A stretch of 64,000 nucleotides of DNA from Phycicoccus sp. Root101 (GCF_001426245.1 NZ_LMCM01000011.1:1-64000); one strand, 5' to 3'; positions 53,789 through 63,942 are shown, counted from the first letter of the stretch. Numbers and translations: made by a program. The notes: generated by a model from the letters alone, not told the origin.

Positions 53789-55363
53789 TCAGCCCAGCAG
53801 GCCGAGCACCAGCTGGGGCAGCACGCTCGCGGCGACGAGGACCCCTCCCGACAGGATGAGGGCGGCCAGGGCGGGCCGTGGGACTGGTCCTCCGAGGAGC
53901 TCCTCGACGGGACCTTCGTCGCCGTCACCGGCACCCTCCGGGTCCCCAGCACCCCGACCGACCGGCGCGGGATCGCGCAGCAGCACCGCGAACCACCGCA
54001 GGTAGACCGCGATGCCGAGGACGGCGTTGGCGACGGCGACGAGGGCGAGCACCCACTGCCCGTCCCCGACCACGGGACGCAGCGCGACGACCTTGGCCAC
54101 CAGCCCGAGGACGCCGGGCGGCAGCCCGGCGAGGGAGAGCAGGGCCAGCCCGAGCGCACCGCCCAGGAGGGGTCGTTCCCGCAGCAGACCCGTGTATGCC
54201 GCGAGCGTCCGGCCGCGGGACGGTCCGTCACCGCCGTCGGGGGTGGCGGTCGGGGCCGACCGCGCGACGAGGTGGACCACGACGAACGCCACGAGCGTGG
54301 CGACGACGTAGGCGAGGAGGTAGGCGCCGGAGGCCTGGTCGGCCTGCGTCGTCGCGACCGACAACGGCAGCGCCACCCAGCCCGCCTGGGCGACGGTCGA
54401 CCACGCGAGGAGCCGGACCGGGTCGTCCTGGACGAGGGCGACGAGGTTGCCGACGGTCATCGACACCGCGGCCACGATGCCCACGACGACGAGGACCGGG
54501 GCTGCCCCGGAGCCGTGGCCCGAGCCCGCCAGTGGGCGCAGGACGACGAGCAGGGCCGCCAGCGCGGCGACCTTGGACGTGGCCGCGAGGAACGCGGCGA
54601 CGGGCTCGGTGCCGCCGGCGTAGGCCTGGGGCGTCCACACGTGGAACGGCACCAACGAGAGCTTGAAGCCGACCCCTGCCAGCAGGAGCAGCAGCCCGAG
54701 GAGCAGCACGGCACGCCGCTGCGGATCGGCGAGCGCGGTCGCCACGGCCGGTCCGGAGAAGACCGCGGCCCCGGTCGACAGCAGCCACAGGGCCGCACCC
54801 AGGACGACGAGGGCGAACGACACCAGCGAGGTCGTCAGCAGGGCCAGGGCGCCCCGTCCCGCGTCCGGGGTCGCCCGCAGCGCGACGAGGGCGATGGCGG
54901 GCAGGGTCGCCAGCTCCAGGCAGACCAGCCACGAGCCGAGGTCGTGGGCGGCGGCGACGCCGGTGGCCCCGACGGTGGCGGCGAGCAGGAGCGCCACGAG
55001 GACGGCTGGCCCTCCCCGCAGGGGCTGGTCACGGGTCCCGGACCGCGGCGGCCACACGAGGAGCAGGACGACGAGGGCGGCGAGCAGGGCCCCCACCTGC
55101 AGGGCGCCGACGACCGGTCCTGCTTCGTACAGGCAGCCGTCGGGCGCGGGCAGGCACAGCGAGCGCCGTGGCACGTCGGTCGACCCGAGGGCCGCGGGGA
55201 GAGCCAGGGCCGCACCGACGAGCAGGGCGAGCACCCCGACGACGGCGTGCAGCCGCGCGACCCTGGGGGCCACGGCGTCGGCGACGAGCACGACGACGGC
55301 ACCCGCCGCCGGCGCCAGGACCGGGCCGAGCACGGGCCAGTCGAGGCTGGCCACGGTGCTCAC
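53789..55363 (-). CDS. nuoN: Complex I antiporter-like subunit NuoN
   Basis: NuoN is one of three antiporter-like membrane subunits of proton-pumping complex I. The protein has 524 residues from a GTG that overlaps the nuoM stop by 4 bp. About 13-14 hydrophobic segments are seen. GVGFKLSLVPFHVWTPQAYAG with the key Lys and LLAYVVATLVAFVVV are family typical. A hydrophilic Asp/Glu-rich loop lies near the C-terminus. It is the last gene of the operon. Confidence 0.93.
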   Translation of the reverse strand: MSTVASLDWPVLGPVLAPAAGAVVVLVADAVAPRVARLHAVVGVLALLVGAALALPAALGSTDVPRRSLCLPAPDGCLYEAGPVVGALQVGALLAALVVLLLVWPPRSGTRDQPLRGGPAVLVALLLAATVGATGVAAAHDLGSWLVCLELATLPAIALVALRATPDAGRGALALLTTSLVSFALVVLGAALWLLSTGAAVFSGPAVATALADPQRRAVLLLGLLLLLAGVGFKLSLVPFHVWTPQAYAGGTEPVAAFLAATSKVAALAALLVVLRPLAGSGHGSGAAPVLVVVGIVAAVSMTVGNLVALVQDDPVRLLAWSTVAQAGWVALPLSVATTQADQASGAYLLAYVVATLVAFVVVHLVARSAPTATPDGGDGPSRGRTLAAYTGLLRERPLLGGALGLALLSLAGLPPGVLGLVAKVVALRPVVGDGQWVLALVAVANAVLGIAVYLRWFAVLLRDPAPVGRGAGDPEGAGDGDEGPVEELLGGPVPRPALAALILSGGVLVAASVLPQLVLGLLG

Positions 55364-56832
55364 GGCCCGGCTCCGACCAGCGTGCTCACGGTGTCGTGCG
55401 TCAGGGACAGCAACGGACCGGGGACGACACCGAGGACCACCGTGAGCAGGACGAGGACGACGACGACGTCCCACTCGCTGCCGCGGGTGTCCTCGATGGG
55501 CGGCGAGGTCCGGTCGCCGGCCCACACGAGTCGCGCCACCCGGAGCGCGTAGGCGGCGGCGAGCACGGTGCCGAGCGCGGCGACCACCGCGACGGCGCGG
55601 AAGAGCCCGAGCGACCGGTCGTCGCCCGGTGACCACGCGGCATACACGGACAGGAACTCGCCCCAGAAGCCGGCCAGGCCGGGCAGCCCGAGGGAGGCGG
55701 CCAGGCCGAGGATGAGCGCGAAACCGAGGCGAGGCGCGACCTCGCGCACCGCGGCTCGAGCGGTGTCGAGGTCCGCGCTCCCCCAGCGTTCCTTGAGGCC
55801 GCCGACGACGACGAACAGCAGGGCTGAGACGACGCCGTGGGCGACGTTGGCGAACAGCGCCGCCTGCAGACCGGTGCGCGTGCCGCTCGCGAGCCCGATG
55901 GCGACGAACCCCATGTGTGCCACCGAGGAGTAGGCGACCAGGCGCTTGAGGTCACGCTCGACGAGGCAGGCCAGGCCTCCCCACAGGATGCCGACGGCAC
56001 CGAGGACGGCGAGGAACGGCGCGACCCGGGCGAACCCGTCGGGCACGGTGGCCAGCGGCAGGCGGACCAGGCCGTAGGTGCCCATCTTGAGCAGGACGGC
56101 GGCGAGCAGCACCGAGCCGGCGGTGGGGGCGGTGGTGTGGGCCGCGGGCAGCCAGGTGTGCAGCGGGAAGACCGGCACCTTGACGGCCAGGCCGGCCACG
56201 AGGAGCGAGGCCACGACGAGCTGGGTGGTCGGCGAGAGCCCGCGCCCGGCGTCCTGGGCCAGGACCCCCAGGTCGGAGGTGCCGGCCCGGGTCACGAGGG
56301 CCAGGATCCCGACGAGCATCAGGGTGGAGCCGAAGGCCGTGTAGAGGACGAAGCGTGCCCCGGCCTCGGCCCGCGCCGCCGGGTGGTGGGCGTCGCCGAA
56401 GCGCGTGATGAGCACCCACATGGGCACGAGCACCACCTCGAACGCCACGAAGAACAGCACGGCGTCGCGGGCGAAGAAGGTGGCGAGGGCACCGACCTCG
56501 ACGAGCAGCAGGCAGGCGTGGAACGCGGCGCTGGTGCCGCCCACCGGAGGCCGCTCCCGGGTGTGCAGCACGACGGCGACACCCAGGAGGGCGGTGAGCA
56601 GGAGCAGGGGCGCGCTGATGCCGTCGACGGCGAGGTGCCACCGCAGCCCGAGGGACGGCACCCAGGCCCGGTCCACCTCGGGCCGCAGGACGACGCTCGC
56701 GACGACGAACGCCAGCGTGAGGACGCTGGTGACGGCGGACGTGAGGTTGGTGGCACGGTGCGGCAGGCTCCGACCGGCGGTGAGCAGCCACGTGGCCACC
56801 GCAGCCGGCACGACGAGGGCGAGGAGGATCAC
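55360..56832 (-). CDS. nuoM: Complex I antiporter-like subunit NuoM
   Basis: NuoM is a proton-translocating membrane subunit. The protein has 490 residues from a GTG overlapping the nuoL stop by 4 bp. Family motifs are FEVVLVPMWVLITRFG (with the conserved Glu), KVPVFPLHTWLPAAHTTAPTAGSVLLAAVLLKMGTYG in segments, and ERDLKRLVAYSSVAHMGF. All expected residues for the Lys/Glu/His axis appear present. Confidence 0.94.
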   Translation of the reverse strand: MILLALVVPAAVATWLLTAGRSLPHRATNLTSAVTSVLTLAFVVASVVLRPEVDRAWVPSLGLRWHLAVDGISAPLLLLTALLGVAVVLHTRERPPVGGTSAAFHACLLLVEVGALATFFARDAVLFFVAFEVVLVPMWVLITRFGDAHHPAARAEAGARFVLYTAFGSTLMLVGILALVTRAGTSDLGVLAQDAGRGLSPTTQLVVASLLVAGLAVKVPVFPLHTWLPAAHTTAPTAGSVLLAAVLLKMGTYGLVRLPLATVPDGFARVAPFLAVLGAVGILWGGLACLVERDLKRLVAYSSVAHMGFVAIGLASGTRTGLQAALFANVAHGVVSALLFVVVGGLKERWGSADLDTARAAVREVAPRLGFALILGLAASLGLPGLAGFWGEFLSVYAAWSPGDDRSLGLFRAVAVVAALGTVLAAAYALRVARLVWAGDRTSPPIEDTRGSEWDVVVVLVLLTVVLGVVPGPLLSLTHDTVSTLVGAGP

Positions 56833-58733
56833 CGCAGCGCCACCCCCGCCAGGGCCACCGTGACGGCACCGGCGACGACCCAGGCCAACCCGGTCGCCGC
56901 CCGCTCGGCGCGGTGGGCCCGGTCGCCGCCACGCCCCGCCAGCAGGGCGCCGACGGCGGCGCCCCGGACGTACGCGTCGACGACCTCGCGGTCGAGGAAG
57001 ACGACGAGCCGGGCGGTGGCGAGCACGGGCCGGGCGACGAGCACGACATACAGGCGGTCCACCCCGAAGCCGCCGTCGAAGGCAGGTTGCCGTGCTCCGA
57101 CGAGGCGGGCGGGGTCCTCCCCCGCGCCGTACCGGCTGGCGGTGACGCGGCGCACCCCGAGGGCGGCACCGGCGATGAGCAGCAGGCTCAGCAGCGCGAC
57201 GAACCACCCGAGGTGGCCCTCGAGGTCGATCAGCGGCGTGAACACCACGATCCCGCCGAGGACGGTGAGGACCGCCAGGACGGCCACTGCCGCCCGCACC
57301 GGCCCGGTGGCCGTGTCGGCCTCGTGGCGTGCGACGTCGGCGGTCCCGAGGTCGTCGAGGACGAGCCAGGCGCGCATGCAGTACGCCGCGGTCAGCGGGA
57401 CCGTCAGCAGGCCGGCGAGCAGGACCAGCCACGCCCGGACGGGGGCGTCGGACGCGCCCGCCTCGGCAGCGGACAGGACGTGCTCCTTGGAGACGAACCC
57501 CACGAGGGGTGGCACCCCCGCCAGCGACAGCAGCCCGACGAACATGGCGGGGCGCAGCAGCAGGTGGCCACGCAGGCCCCCCTTGAGCGTGGCGGCCGCG
57601 GTGCCCCCGACGGTGACGCTGAGCCACCCGATCGTGAGGAACAGCAACGCCTTGAAGAACGCGTGGGAGTACAGGTGCAGCACCCCGGCACCCGGGCCCT
57701 CGTCGGCCGGCGCCACTGCGAGCGCCGACAGCATGAGGGCGACCTGGCTCAGGGTGGAGTAGGCCAGCAGCCGCTTGAGGTCGCTCTGGCCGAACGCCAG
57801 CAGGGCGGCCCAGACCATGGTCACGGCGGTGCTGACCGCCAGCACCCAGCGGGCCCCGTCGCTGGCCTCGAGGAGGGTGAAGAGCTGGGCCAGCACGAAC
57901 GTCCCGGCCGCCACCATGGTCGCCGCGTGGATGAGGGCGGACGCGGGCGTCGGGCCCTCCATCGCGTCGGGCAGCCAGTCGTGGAACGGCACCATGCCGG
58001 ACTTGCCGAGGACCCCGATGACGAGCAGCACCATGGCGACCGTCCGCAGCGTGCCGTCAGGCGCCGCGCAGGCCGCCGCCAGCGAGTCCGCGCACTCGGT
58101 GGCCGGCGCCCAGTGCGCCAGCACCGCCCGGTAGGCCGTGGAGCCGGCCCCCGCGGCGAGGAGCACCACCCCGAGGACGAACCCGACGTCGGCGAGCCGG
58201 GTGACGAGGAAGGCCTTGAGGGCGGCCCGGCGCGCGGACTCCTTGCGGCTCCAGTGACCGATGAGCAGGTAGGAGCACCAGCCCATCACCTCCCAGCCGA
58301 CGAGGGTCAGCACGAGGTCGGCGGAGGTGACCACGACGAGCATGCCTGCGGTGAACAACGAGACCGTGGCCGCGAAGACGCCGTAGCGGTCGTCCTCGCG
58401 CAGGTACCAGCCCGCGAACACCTGGACCGCCCAGCCGACGACGGCGACGACGAGTGCGATCAGGGCGGTCGCCGTGGTCGCCTGCAGCAGCAAGGGGATG
58501 CGCAGCTCGCCCGCGGCGAGGGCCGGGAGGGTGCCGACGGCGCGGTCCTGCCCGGTCGTGTGCACCCCGACGAGCAGGGCGACGGCTGCAGCAAGGGTGA
58601 CGAGCGACCCACCGACCGCGACCGCACGGGCGGCTCGGGGGTCCAGGCCCTCCCGTCGTCGGGCGAGGAAGAGCCCGAGCACGGCGGCGACGACCGGCAC
58701 GAGCACGACCAGCCTGGCCGCGGCGGCGCTCAC
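56829..58733 (-). CDS. nuoL: Complex I antiporter-like subunit NuoL
   Basis: NuoL is the distal proton-pumping subunit with the long lateral helix. The protein has 634 residues from a GTG overlapping the nuoK stop by 4 bp. Conserved parts include GWEVMGWCSYLLIGHW, ARRAALKAFLVTRLADVGF, FHDWLPDAMEGPTPASALIHAATMV and LKRLLAYSTLSQVALM. Hydrophobic segments continue to the end, as needed for the lateral helix. Confidence 0.95.
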   Translation of the reverse strand: MSAAAARLVVLVPVVAAVLGLFLARRREGLDPRAARAVAVGGSLVTLAAAVALLVGVHTTGQDRAVGTLPALAAGELRIPLLLQATTATALIALVVAVVGWAVQVFAGWYLREDDRYGVFAATVSLFTAGMLVVVTSADLVLTLVGWEVMGWCSYLLIGHWSRKESARRAALKAFLVTRLADVGFVLGVVLLAAGAGSTAYRAVLAHWAPATECADSLAAACAAPDGTLRTVAMVLLVIGVLGKSGMVPFHDWLPDAMEGPTPASALIHAATMVAAGTFVLAQLFTLLEASDGARWVLAVSTAVTMVWAALLAFGQSDLKRLLAYSTLSQVALMLSALAVAPADEGPGAGVLHLYSHAFFKALLFLTIGWLSVTVGGTAAATLKGGLRGHLLLRPAMFVGLLSLAGVPPLVGFVSKEHVLSAAEAGASDAPVRAWLVLLAGLLTVPLTAAYCMRAWLVLDDLGTADVARHEADTATGPVRAAVAVLAVLTVLGGIVVFTPLIDLEGHLGWFVALLSLLLIAGAALGVRRVTASRYGAGEDPARLVGARQPAFDGGFGVDRLYVVLVARPVLATARLVVFLDREVVDAYVRGAAVGALLAGRGGDRAHRAERAATGLAWVVAGAVTVALAGVALR

Positions 58734-59029
58734 GAGCGGGTCCGGTCGAGGTCGATGTCGCCGCGCAGGCGGTAGACGGCCAGGACCACGGCGAGAGCGA
58801 CGCACACCTCGGCCGCGGCGATGGTGATGACGAACAGGGTGAGGACGTTGCCGGCCGCCCAGCGGTCCCCGCCGGAGGCGCCGACGGAGACGAGCAGCAG
58901 GGTGGCGGCGTTGAGGATCAGCTCGACCCCGATGAGGACCAGCACCGCGTTGCGGCGGGCCAGCACTCCGTACGCGCCGAGACCGGCGAGCACGGAGGCG
59001 AGGAGGTAGGGGCCGGCGAGGTGGATCAC
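58730..59029 (-). CDS. nuoK: Complex I subunit NuoK
   Basis: This small subunit of 99 residues has three membrane helices. The conserved membrane glutamates are in GVELILNA and TIAAAEVCVAL. The GTG start overlaps the nuoJ stop by 4 bp. Confidence 0.95.
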   Translation of the reverse strand: MIHLAGPYLLASVLAGLGAYGVLARRNAVLVLIGVELILNAATLLLVSVGASGGDRWAAGNVLTLFVITIAAAEVCVALAVVLAVYRLRGDIDLDRTRS

Positions 59030-59550
59030 GGGGCGCTCCGCCCCGCCTCGCGGGCTCCGCGCCCGGCGACACGGGAGACCGCCAGGGCTGCGACCAGCGC
59101 CACGAGCAGCAGCAGGGACAAGAGCTCGAACGGCCACACCCACGTGCCGAACAGCTGGCTCGCCAGCTCGGTCGTGTCGGTCTCCCGACGGGACACCGGG
59201 GCGGCGAGCGGCAGGAGGACCGCCGCCAGCATCGCGGTCACACCCGCGCCGAGGACCGCCGCGAGGACCCGGTGGAGGCGGCTCGTGGCGATCTGCGCGT
59301 GCGGCCCGATGGGGGCGCGCGTCAGCATCAGGGCGAAGAGCACGAGCACGACGACGGCACCGACGTAGACGAGGACCTGCACCAGCGCGACGAACTCCGC
59401 GCCCAGCACGAGGTAGCACCCGGCGACCGAGCCGAGGCAGACCACGAGCCACAGCGCCGCGTGGACGACGTGGCGGGTCGTCACCGCGAGCAGCCCGCTG
59501 GCCGCGGCGACGAGCCCGACCGCGGCGAACGCCACGTCGAGGCCGGTCAC
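59026..59550 (-). CDS. nuoJ: Complex I subunit NuoJ
   Basis: This membrane subunit of 174 residues has five hydrophobic segments. The conserved [28 protein letters not shown]-type helix 3, with its bend, is plain in two parts ([17 protein letters not shown] and VLVLFALML). The GTG start overlaps the nuoI stop by 4 bp. Confidence 0.94.
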   Translation of the reverse strand: MTGLDVAFAAVGLVAAASGLLAVTTRHVVHAALWLVVCLGSVAGCYLVLGAEFVALVQVLVYVGAVVVLVLFALMLTRAPIGPHAQIATSRLHRVLAAVLGAGVTAMLAAVLLPLAAPVSRRETDTTELASQLFGTWVWPFELLSLLLLVALVAALAVSRVAGRGAREAGRSAP

Positions 59551-60176
59551 GCCTCCGCCTCCGGCTGCGGAGTCACCCGCGTCGGACGGGCGGCGGGGGT
59601 GCGGACGGGGCGGGCCGGCTTGTTGGTCGCGGCGATCTCGGCCGGTTCGGCGGAGTGCTCGTCGAGCGCGGGCGGTGGCGGGACCGTGGGCATCCACTGC
59701 CCGAGCCGGTCCTTCTCGTGCAGCAGGTCGCGGATGTCGAGCTCGGAGTACTCGAACTCGGGGCTCCAGTGCAGCGCGTCGAACGGGCACACCTCGATGC
59801 AGATGCCGCAGTACATGCAGAGGCTGAAGTCGATGGCGAACCGGTCGAGGACGTTGCGCTGGCGGTCGCGTCCACCCGGGGTGGTCGCGGGGATCGTCTC
59901 CTTGTGCGAGTCGATGTAGATGCACCAGTCCGGGCACTCGCGGGCGCAGAGCATGCACGAGGTGCAGTTCTCCTCGAGCAGGGCGATGACGCCCCGGCTG
60001 CGCGGGGGCAGGTGCGGCGACACGTCCGGGTACTCGGCCGTGTGCGACGGCTTCGCCAGGGTGCGTGCCGTGGTGGCCAGCCCCTTGAGGATCCCCGGTA
60101 TGGCGCCCCCGCTGCTGCGCTTCGTGGGCTCCGGTGTCGTGCTCGGTGTCGTGCTGGGTGTCGTCGGCTCGGTCAT
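59547..60176 (-). CDS. nuoI: Complex I iron-sulfur subunit NuoI
   Basis: NuoI carries clusters N6a and N6b next to the quinone module. The protein has 209 residues. Both 4Fe-4S motifs are intact: [12 protein letters not shown] and [12 protein letters not shown]. The N-terminus has a [11 protein letters not shown] repeat, and the C-terminus is a long Pro/Ala/Thr-rich tail of about 45 residues. The ATG overlaps the nuoH stop by 4 bp. It could accept electrons from an unknown partner, because nuoEFG are not linked. Confidence 0.94.
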   Translation of the reverse strand: MTEPTTPSTTPSTTPEPTKRSSGGAIPGILKGLATTARTLAKPSHTAEYPDVSPHLPPRSRGVIALLEENCTSCMLCARECPDWCIYIDSHKETIPATTPGGRDRQRNVLDRFAIDFSLCMYCGICIEVCPFDALHWSPEFEYSELDIRDLLHEKDRLGQWMPTVPPPPALDEHSAEPAEIAATNKPARPVRTPAARPTRVTPQPEAEA

Positions 60177-61138
60177 GCGCTCGCCACCACCCAGACACCG
60201 GTGAGGGCCAGCTGCGCGAGGGCGAGCGGCACGAGGACGAGCCAGGCGAGGCGCTGGAGCTGGTCCTCGCGCAGTCGCGGCCAGGACACCCTCAGCCAGA
60301 TGACGACCACCGCGATGACGAACCCCTTCAGCATCGTCCAGACCCAGCCGAGCTGGTCGCTGAACGGCCCCTGCCAGCCGCCGAGGTAGAGCACGGCGAA
60401 CAGCAGCGACATGACGACGATCCCGGCGTACTCGCTCAGCAGGAAGAACGCGAACCGCAGTCCGGTGTACTCGGTGTAGGCGCCGAAGACGATCTCGCTG
60501 TCGGCGACCGGCATGTCGAACGGCGGGCGCTGGAGCTCTGCGACGGCGGCGACGAGGAAGACGACCGCACCGGGGAGCTGCCACAGCAGCCACCACGGGG
60601 ACCAGGCGGCGGCGATGCCGGAGAGGGACAGCGACCCGGCCGCGAGGCAGACCGACGCCACGGACAGCACCAGCGGCAGCTCGTAGGACAGCAGCTGGGC
60701 GGCCGCCCGCATCGCCCCGAGCAGGGAGTACTTGTTGGCGCTGGCCCAACCCGCCATGAGGGTGCCGAGGATCCCGACGGCCGTCACCGCGAGGACGAGC
60801 ACCGCGGAGGCGGGGGCGTCAGCCGCGACGACGTCGGGCGACAGCGGGATGACGGCCATGGCCACGAGGTACGGGATGAGCGCGACGGCCGGGGCGAACC
60901 GGAAGACACCCTTGTCGGCAGCGGCCGGGGTGATGTCCTCCTTCTGCACGAACTTGACCCCGTCGGCGACGAGCTGGGCCCACCCGTGGAACCCACCGGC
61001 ATACATGGGTCCGAGGCGTCCCTGCATGTGGGCCATGACCTTGTGCTCGGTCTGCCCGACGAGCAGGGGCAGCACCAGGAAGGCCGCGAGCACGGCGACC
61101 GAGCGGAGCACGACCTCGAGGGCCTCGAGCGCGGTCAC
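60173..61138 (-). CDS. nuoH: Complex I subunit NuoH
   Basis: NuoH forms the quinone-site roof and proton entry. The protein has 321 residues from the GTG at 61138. Conserved segments are [38 protein letters not shown] and [25 protein letters not shown] in parts. The start overlaps the nuoC stop by 4 bp, exactly where nuoD would be expected. Confidence 0.95.
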   Translation of the reverse strand: MTALEALEVVLRSVAVLAAFLVLPLLVGQTEHKVMAHMQGRLGPMYAGGFHGWAQLVADGVKFVQKEDITPAAADKGVFRFAPAVALIPYLVAMAVIPLSPDVVAADAPASAVLVLAVTAVGILGTLMAGWASANKYSLLGAMRAAAQLLSYELPLVLSVASVCLAAGSLSLSGIAAAWSPWWLLWQLPGAVVFLVAAVAELQRPPFDMPVADSEIVFGAYTEYTGLRFAFFLLSEYAGIVVMSLLFAVLYLGGWQGPFSDQLGWVWTMLKGFVIAVVVIWLRVSWPRLREDQLQRLAWLVLVPLALAQLALTGVWVVASA

Positions 61139-61665
61139 CGCGGACCCCACTCGGCATCGGGCACACCGGGAGCGGACACACGGCGGCGCCCGGTGGGCTT
61201 GGTGTGCTCGCTCTCGCCGGGCTCCTTGGCGCCGGGCCAGGCCTTCGAGGCACGGGCGGCCAGGACGAACGACTTGCGCAGCGGGGTCCCCTCGAACCCG
61301 TCGGGGAGGAGCAGCGGCCGCAGGTCCTGCCCGGTGCCGTCGTCGAACCCGTCGAACCCGAGCCCGAACATCTCGTGCGTCTCGCGTTCGTGCCACGCTG
61401 CGCCGCGGAAGACCGGGGTGATGCTGGCGAGCGTCCCACCATCGGGCACGCGGGTCCGGATCATGATGCGGCGCAACGACTTCGGCGTCGACCCGTCCAT
61501 GAGGTGGCAGACCACGTCGAACCCGGGGTCCTCGGCCGAGTCGGTCTGGTCGACGGCAGTCAGCCAGTCGAAGAAGGTGAAGCCCTCGGCGCGCGCGCCC
61601 TCGACCGCGGAGACCCACGCCGGCGGCGACACCTCACGGCGCTGCACGGTGGCCGGGTCGTTCAC
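61135..61665 (-). CDS. nuoC: Complex I subunit NuoC
   Basis: NuoC is the 30-kDa peripheral subunit. The protein has 176 residues and starts [21 protein letters not shown] at a GTG overlapping the nuoB stop by 4 bp. The signature [16 protein letters not shown] and [16 protein letters not shown] are clear. The last about 35 residues are charged and poorly conserved. It is not fused to NuoD. Confidence 0.93.
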   Translation of the reverse strand: MNDPATVQRREVSPPAWVSAVEGARAEGFTFFDWLTAVDQTDSAEDPGFDVVCHLMDGSTPKSLRRIMIRTRVPDGGTLASITPVFRGAAWHERETHEMFGLGFDGFDDGTGQDLRPLLLPDGFEGTPLRKSFVLAARASKAWPGAKEPGESEHTKPTGRRRVSAPGVPDAEWGPR

Positions 61666-62279
61666 GACGGGTCCCCGGTCTTCGAGCGCGGTGCGTGGAC
61701 GGGAGGGGCCACGAGACCACGGGTCACCTCACCGGCGGACGCGGTGCGGTGTCCCGCGTACTTCGCCCGGATTCCCTTGGTGGACAGGGTCTCCGACGCG
61801 ATCTTCTCCTGCAGCTTGATGATGCCCTGCAGGAGCGACTCGGGCCGCGGCGGGCAGCCCGGCACGTAGACGTCGACGGGGATGATCGTGTCGACGCCCT
61901 TGGTGACGCTGTAGGAGTCCCAGTAGGGGCCACCGGAGTTGGAGCAGGCCCCGAACGAGATCACGTACTTCGGCTCCGGCATCTGGTCGTAGAGCCGTCG
62001 GACGGCCGGCGCCATCTTGTCCGTCACCGTCCCCGACACGACCATGAGGTCGGCCTGACGCGGCCCCGGCGCGAACGGGATGACCCCGAGCCGGATGAAG
62101 TCGTGCCGGGCCATCGAGGCGGCGATGAACTCGATCGCGCAGCAGGCCAGGCCGAAGTTGAAGACCCACAGGGAGTAGCGCCGGCCCCAGTTGAGCACGA
62201 CGCGGATCGGCTGGGGAGCGTGCTCGTTGCCCGCGCCGACGCGCGGCATGGGCAGGGCGACCCTCGTGGACTCGGACAT
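61662..62279 (-). CDS. nuoB: Complex I iron-sulfur subunit NuoB
   Basis: NuoB holds cluster N2, the final electron donor to quinone. The protein has 205 residues from the ATG at 62279. All four ligand cysteines are present ([34 protein letters not shown]). The start overlaps the nuoA stop by one base (TGATG). Confidence 0.96.
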   Translation of the reverse strand: MSESTRVALPMPRVGAGNEHAPQPIRVVLNWGRRYSLWVFNFGLACCAIEFIAASMARHDFIRLGVIPFAPGPRQADLMVVSGTVTDKMAPAVRRLYDQMPEPKYVISFGACSNSGGPYWDSYSVTKGVDTIIPVDVYVPGCPPRPESLLQGIIKLQEKIASETLSTKGIRAKYAGHRTASAGEVTRGLVAPPVHAPRSKTGDPS

Positions 62280-62638
62280 CACAGCCACCTCAGCAGACCG
62301 CGGCGCGCGGCGTGCACGAGTCCCACCAGCAGGACACCGATGAAGACGGCGATCTCGACGAGCGAGGCGGCCCCGAGGTCGGCCGAGCGCAGGACGAGCG
62401 CCCAGGGGAACAGGTAGACCGCGTCGACCGCGAAGATGACGTAGAGGAACGCGTAGACGAAGTAGCGGATCTGGGTCTGCGCCCAGTCCTGCCCGACCGG
62501 GTCGACGCCGGACTCGTAGGTCGTCAGCTTGGCCCTGGTCGGGGCGCTCGGCGCGAGCAGCAGCCGCGCCCCCATGGCCGCCACGAACAGCAGCAGTCCG
62601 ACCACGACCACTGCGGCGACGACGACGTAGGGCGACAC
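62279..62638 (-). CDS. nuoA: Complex I subunit NuoA
   Basis: This 119-residue membrane subunit opens the nuo operon. Three helices and the loop [36 protein letters not shown] (seen in parts) identify it. The GTG at 62638 has TAGGCT 6 bp upstream and no room for a ribosome-binding site, so the operon probably starts with a leaderless mRNA. Confidence 0.95.
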   Translation of the reverse strand: MSPYVVVAAVVVVGLLLFVAAMGARLLLAPSAPTRAKLTTYESGVDPVGQDWAQTQIRYFVYAFLYVIFAVDAVYLFPWALVLRSADLGAASLVEIAVFIGVLLVGLVHAARRGLLRWL

Positions 62639-62644
62639 GTGGGC

Positions 62645-62650
62645 AGCCTA
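62645..62650 (-). promoter_or_regulatory. Putative -10 element of the nuo operon (leaderless start)
   Basis: TAGGCT on the minus strand ends 6 bp before the nuoA GTG. Transcription would begin at or beside the start codon. The intergenic region to the divergent LON gene is only 95 bp. Confidence 0.6.
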
Positions 62651-62721
62651 GTGGCCGGGCCCCCGCAGGCGGTGGCGCGGCATACGTCGTCGGTGGGGTG
62701 TCGGGAAGCGCCGTCCGCACC

Positions 62722-62727
62722 TAGCGT
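62722..62727 (+). promoter_or_regulatory. Putative -10 element of the LON-domain gene (leaderless start)
   Basis: TAGCGT ends 6 bp before the ATG at 62734. It mirrors the arrangement at the divergent nuoA start. Confidence 0.55.
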
Positions 62728-62733
62728 GGACCC

Positions 62734-63378
62734 ATGGCGCGGATCCCGCTCTTCCCCCTCGGCACCGTCCTCGTCCCGGGGGCCTCCCTGCCGCTGCAGA
62801 TCTTCGAGCCGCGGTACGTCGTCATGCTCAGCGACCTCGTCAACGCGATGGAGGTCCCCGAGTTCGGGGTGGTGGCGATCCGGCAGGGCAACGAGGTGGG
62901 TGTCGGCTCGGCCCGCGACCTGCAAGAGATCGGCTGCCTGGCCCGGGTCCTGCAGGCTGCCTCCATCGGCGACGGGCGGTACCTCGTGGTGAGCACGGGG
63001 ACCGAGCGGTTCCACCTCGACGCCCTCGCCGACACGGGTTCGGCCTACCTCACCGGCGAGGTGACGGTCCTCGAGGAGCACCCGGGCGACGCGCAGGAGG
63101 TGGCCGAGCTGGTCACGCGCCTGCACGACGCCCTGAACCGCTACGCCAGGACCCTGGGGGCCGAGGTGCCCGACTGGCCGCACGACCCCGTCGAGCTGTC
63201 GCACACCGTCGGCACCGCCGTCGGGCTCGACCTCGGCGACCGGCAGCGGCTGCTCGCCGCCCCCGACACGGAGACGCGGCTGCGCCTCGGCCTGCGCCTG
63301 GTCCGTCGGGAGCAGGGGCTGGCCCAGACCCTCGGCGTCGTCCCGCCGTCGCCGGACCGCCCCTGGAACCTCAACTGA
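62734..63378 (+). CDS. LON substrate-binding-domain protein without protease domain
   Basis: The 214-residue protein consists of a stand-alone LON N-terminal domain. It has IPLFPLGTVLVPGASLPLQIFEPRYVVMLSDL (named by its ends), FGVVAIRQGNEVG and RYLVVSTGTERFHL. The C-terminal helical part includes DLGDRQRLLAAPDTETRLRLGLRLV. There is no AAA or Ser/Lys protease domain. Such proteins are common in actinobacteria and have no settled function; a protein-quality or substrate-recognition role is only a guess. Confidence 0.88.
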   Translation: MARIPLFPLGTVLVPGASLPLQIFEPRYVVMLSDLVNAMEVPEFGVVAIRQGNEVGVGSARDLQEIGCLARVLQAASIGDGRYLVVSTGTERFHLDALADTGSAYLTGEVTVLEEHPGDAQEVAELVTRLHDALNRYARTLGAEVPDWPHDPVELSHTVGTAVGLDLGDRQRLLAAPDTETRLRLGLRLVRREQGLAQTLGVVPPSPDRPWNLN

Positions 63379-63438
63379 CGCGGGGCGCCCCGCGGAAACC
63401 CGGTGGCGGGTGTCCCACCCGTGCGACAGGGTCGGGGC

Positions 63439-63942
63439 ATGACACCGGACGACACCCCGAGCGCGTGGGACGAGCGCACCACCCTCCTCACGATGCTGCA
63501 GTACACCCGTGACGTCGCCGCCGGGAAGGCCCGCGACCTCGCCACCCACCACGTCGGCGCCGCACCCCTGCCGGGGTCGCCCCTGATGTCCATCGGCGGG
63601 GTGATCAACCACCTGCGCTGGGTCGAGCACTCCTGGATCGAGAACCGGTTCGTCGGTGGCCCCGACCTCGGGCCGTGGACCGCGACCGAGCCGGACCGCG
63701 AGTTCACCGTGGGTGCCGAGACGCCGATCGCCCAGACGCTGGAGGAGTATGCCGCGCAGGCCGTCCGCACCGACGCCCTGATCGCGGACCTGCAGCTCGA
63801 CGACCGCTCGGTGACCCCGTTCCGGGGTGGTGACCACCCGACCCTGCGCTGGGTCATCCTGCACCTGATCGAGGAGAACGCCCGGCACAACGGCCACCTC
63901 GACCTGCTGCGCGAGCTCGCCGACGGCCGCACCGGCGACTGA
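63439..63942 (+). CDS. DinB-family (DUF664) metal-binding protein
   Basis: The protein has 167 residues from the ATG at 63439. A four-helix DinB/YfiT-like fold is indicated by MSIGGVINHLRWVEHSWIENRF and HLIEENARHNGHLDLLRELADG, which supply three His ligands. Family members include thiol-dependent transferases that use mycothiol or bacillithiol and resistance proteins; the activity is not determined here. It lies 60 bp after the LON-domain gene. The last 58 bp of the window show no gene. Confidence 0.85.
   Translation: MTPDDTPSAWDERTTLLTMLQYTRDVAAGKARDLATHHVGAAPLPGSPLMSIGGVINHLRWVEHSWIENRFVGGPDLGPWTATEPDREFTVGAETPIAQTLEEYAAQAVRTDALIADLQLDDRSVTPFRGGDHPTLRWVILHLIEENARHNGHLDLLRELADGRTGD

Noticed and set aside
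61135-62279. A hidden or fused nuoD in the nuoB-nuoC area
   Set aside because: NuoC ends at 176 residues and overlaps nuoH directly, and no 49-kDa subunit motif is seen in any frame here or elsewhere in the window.
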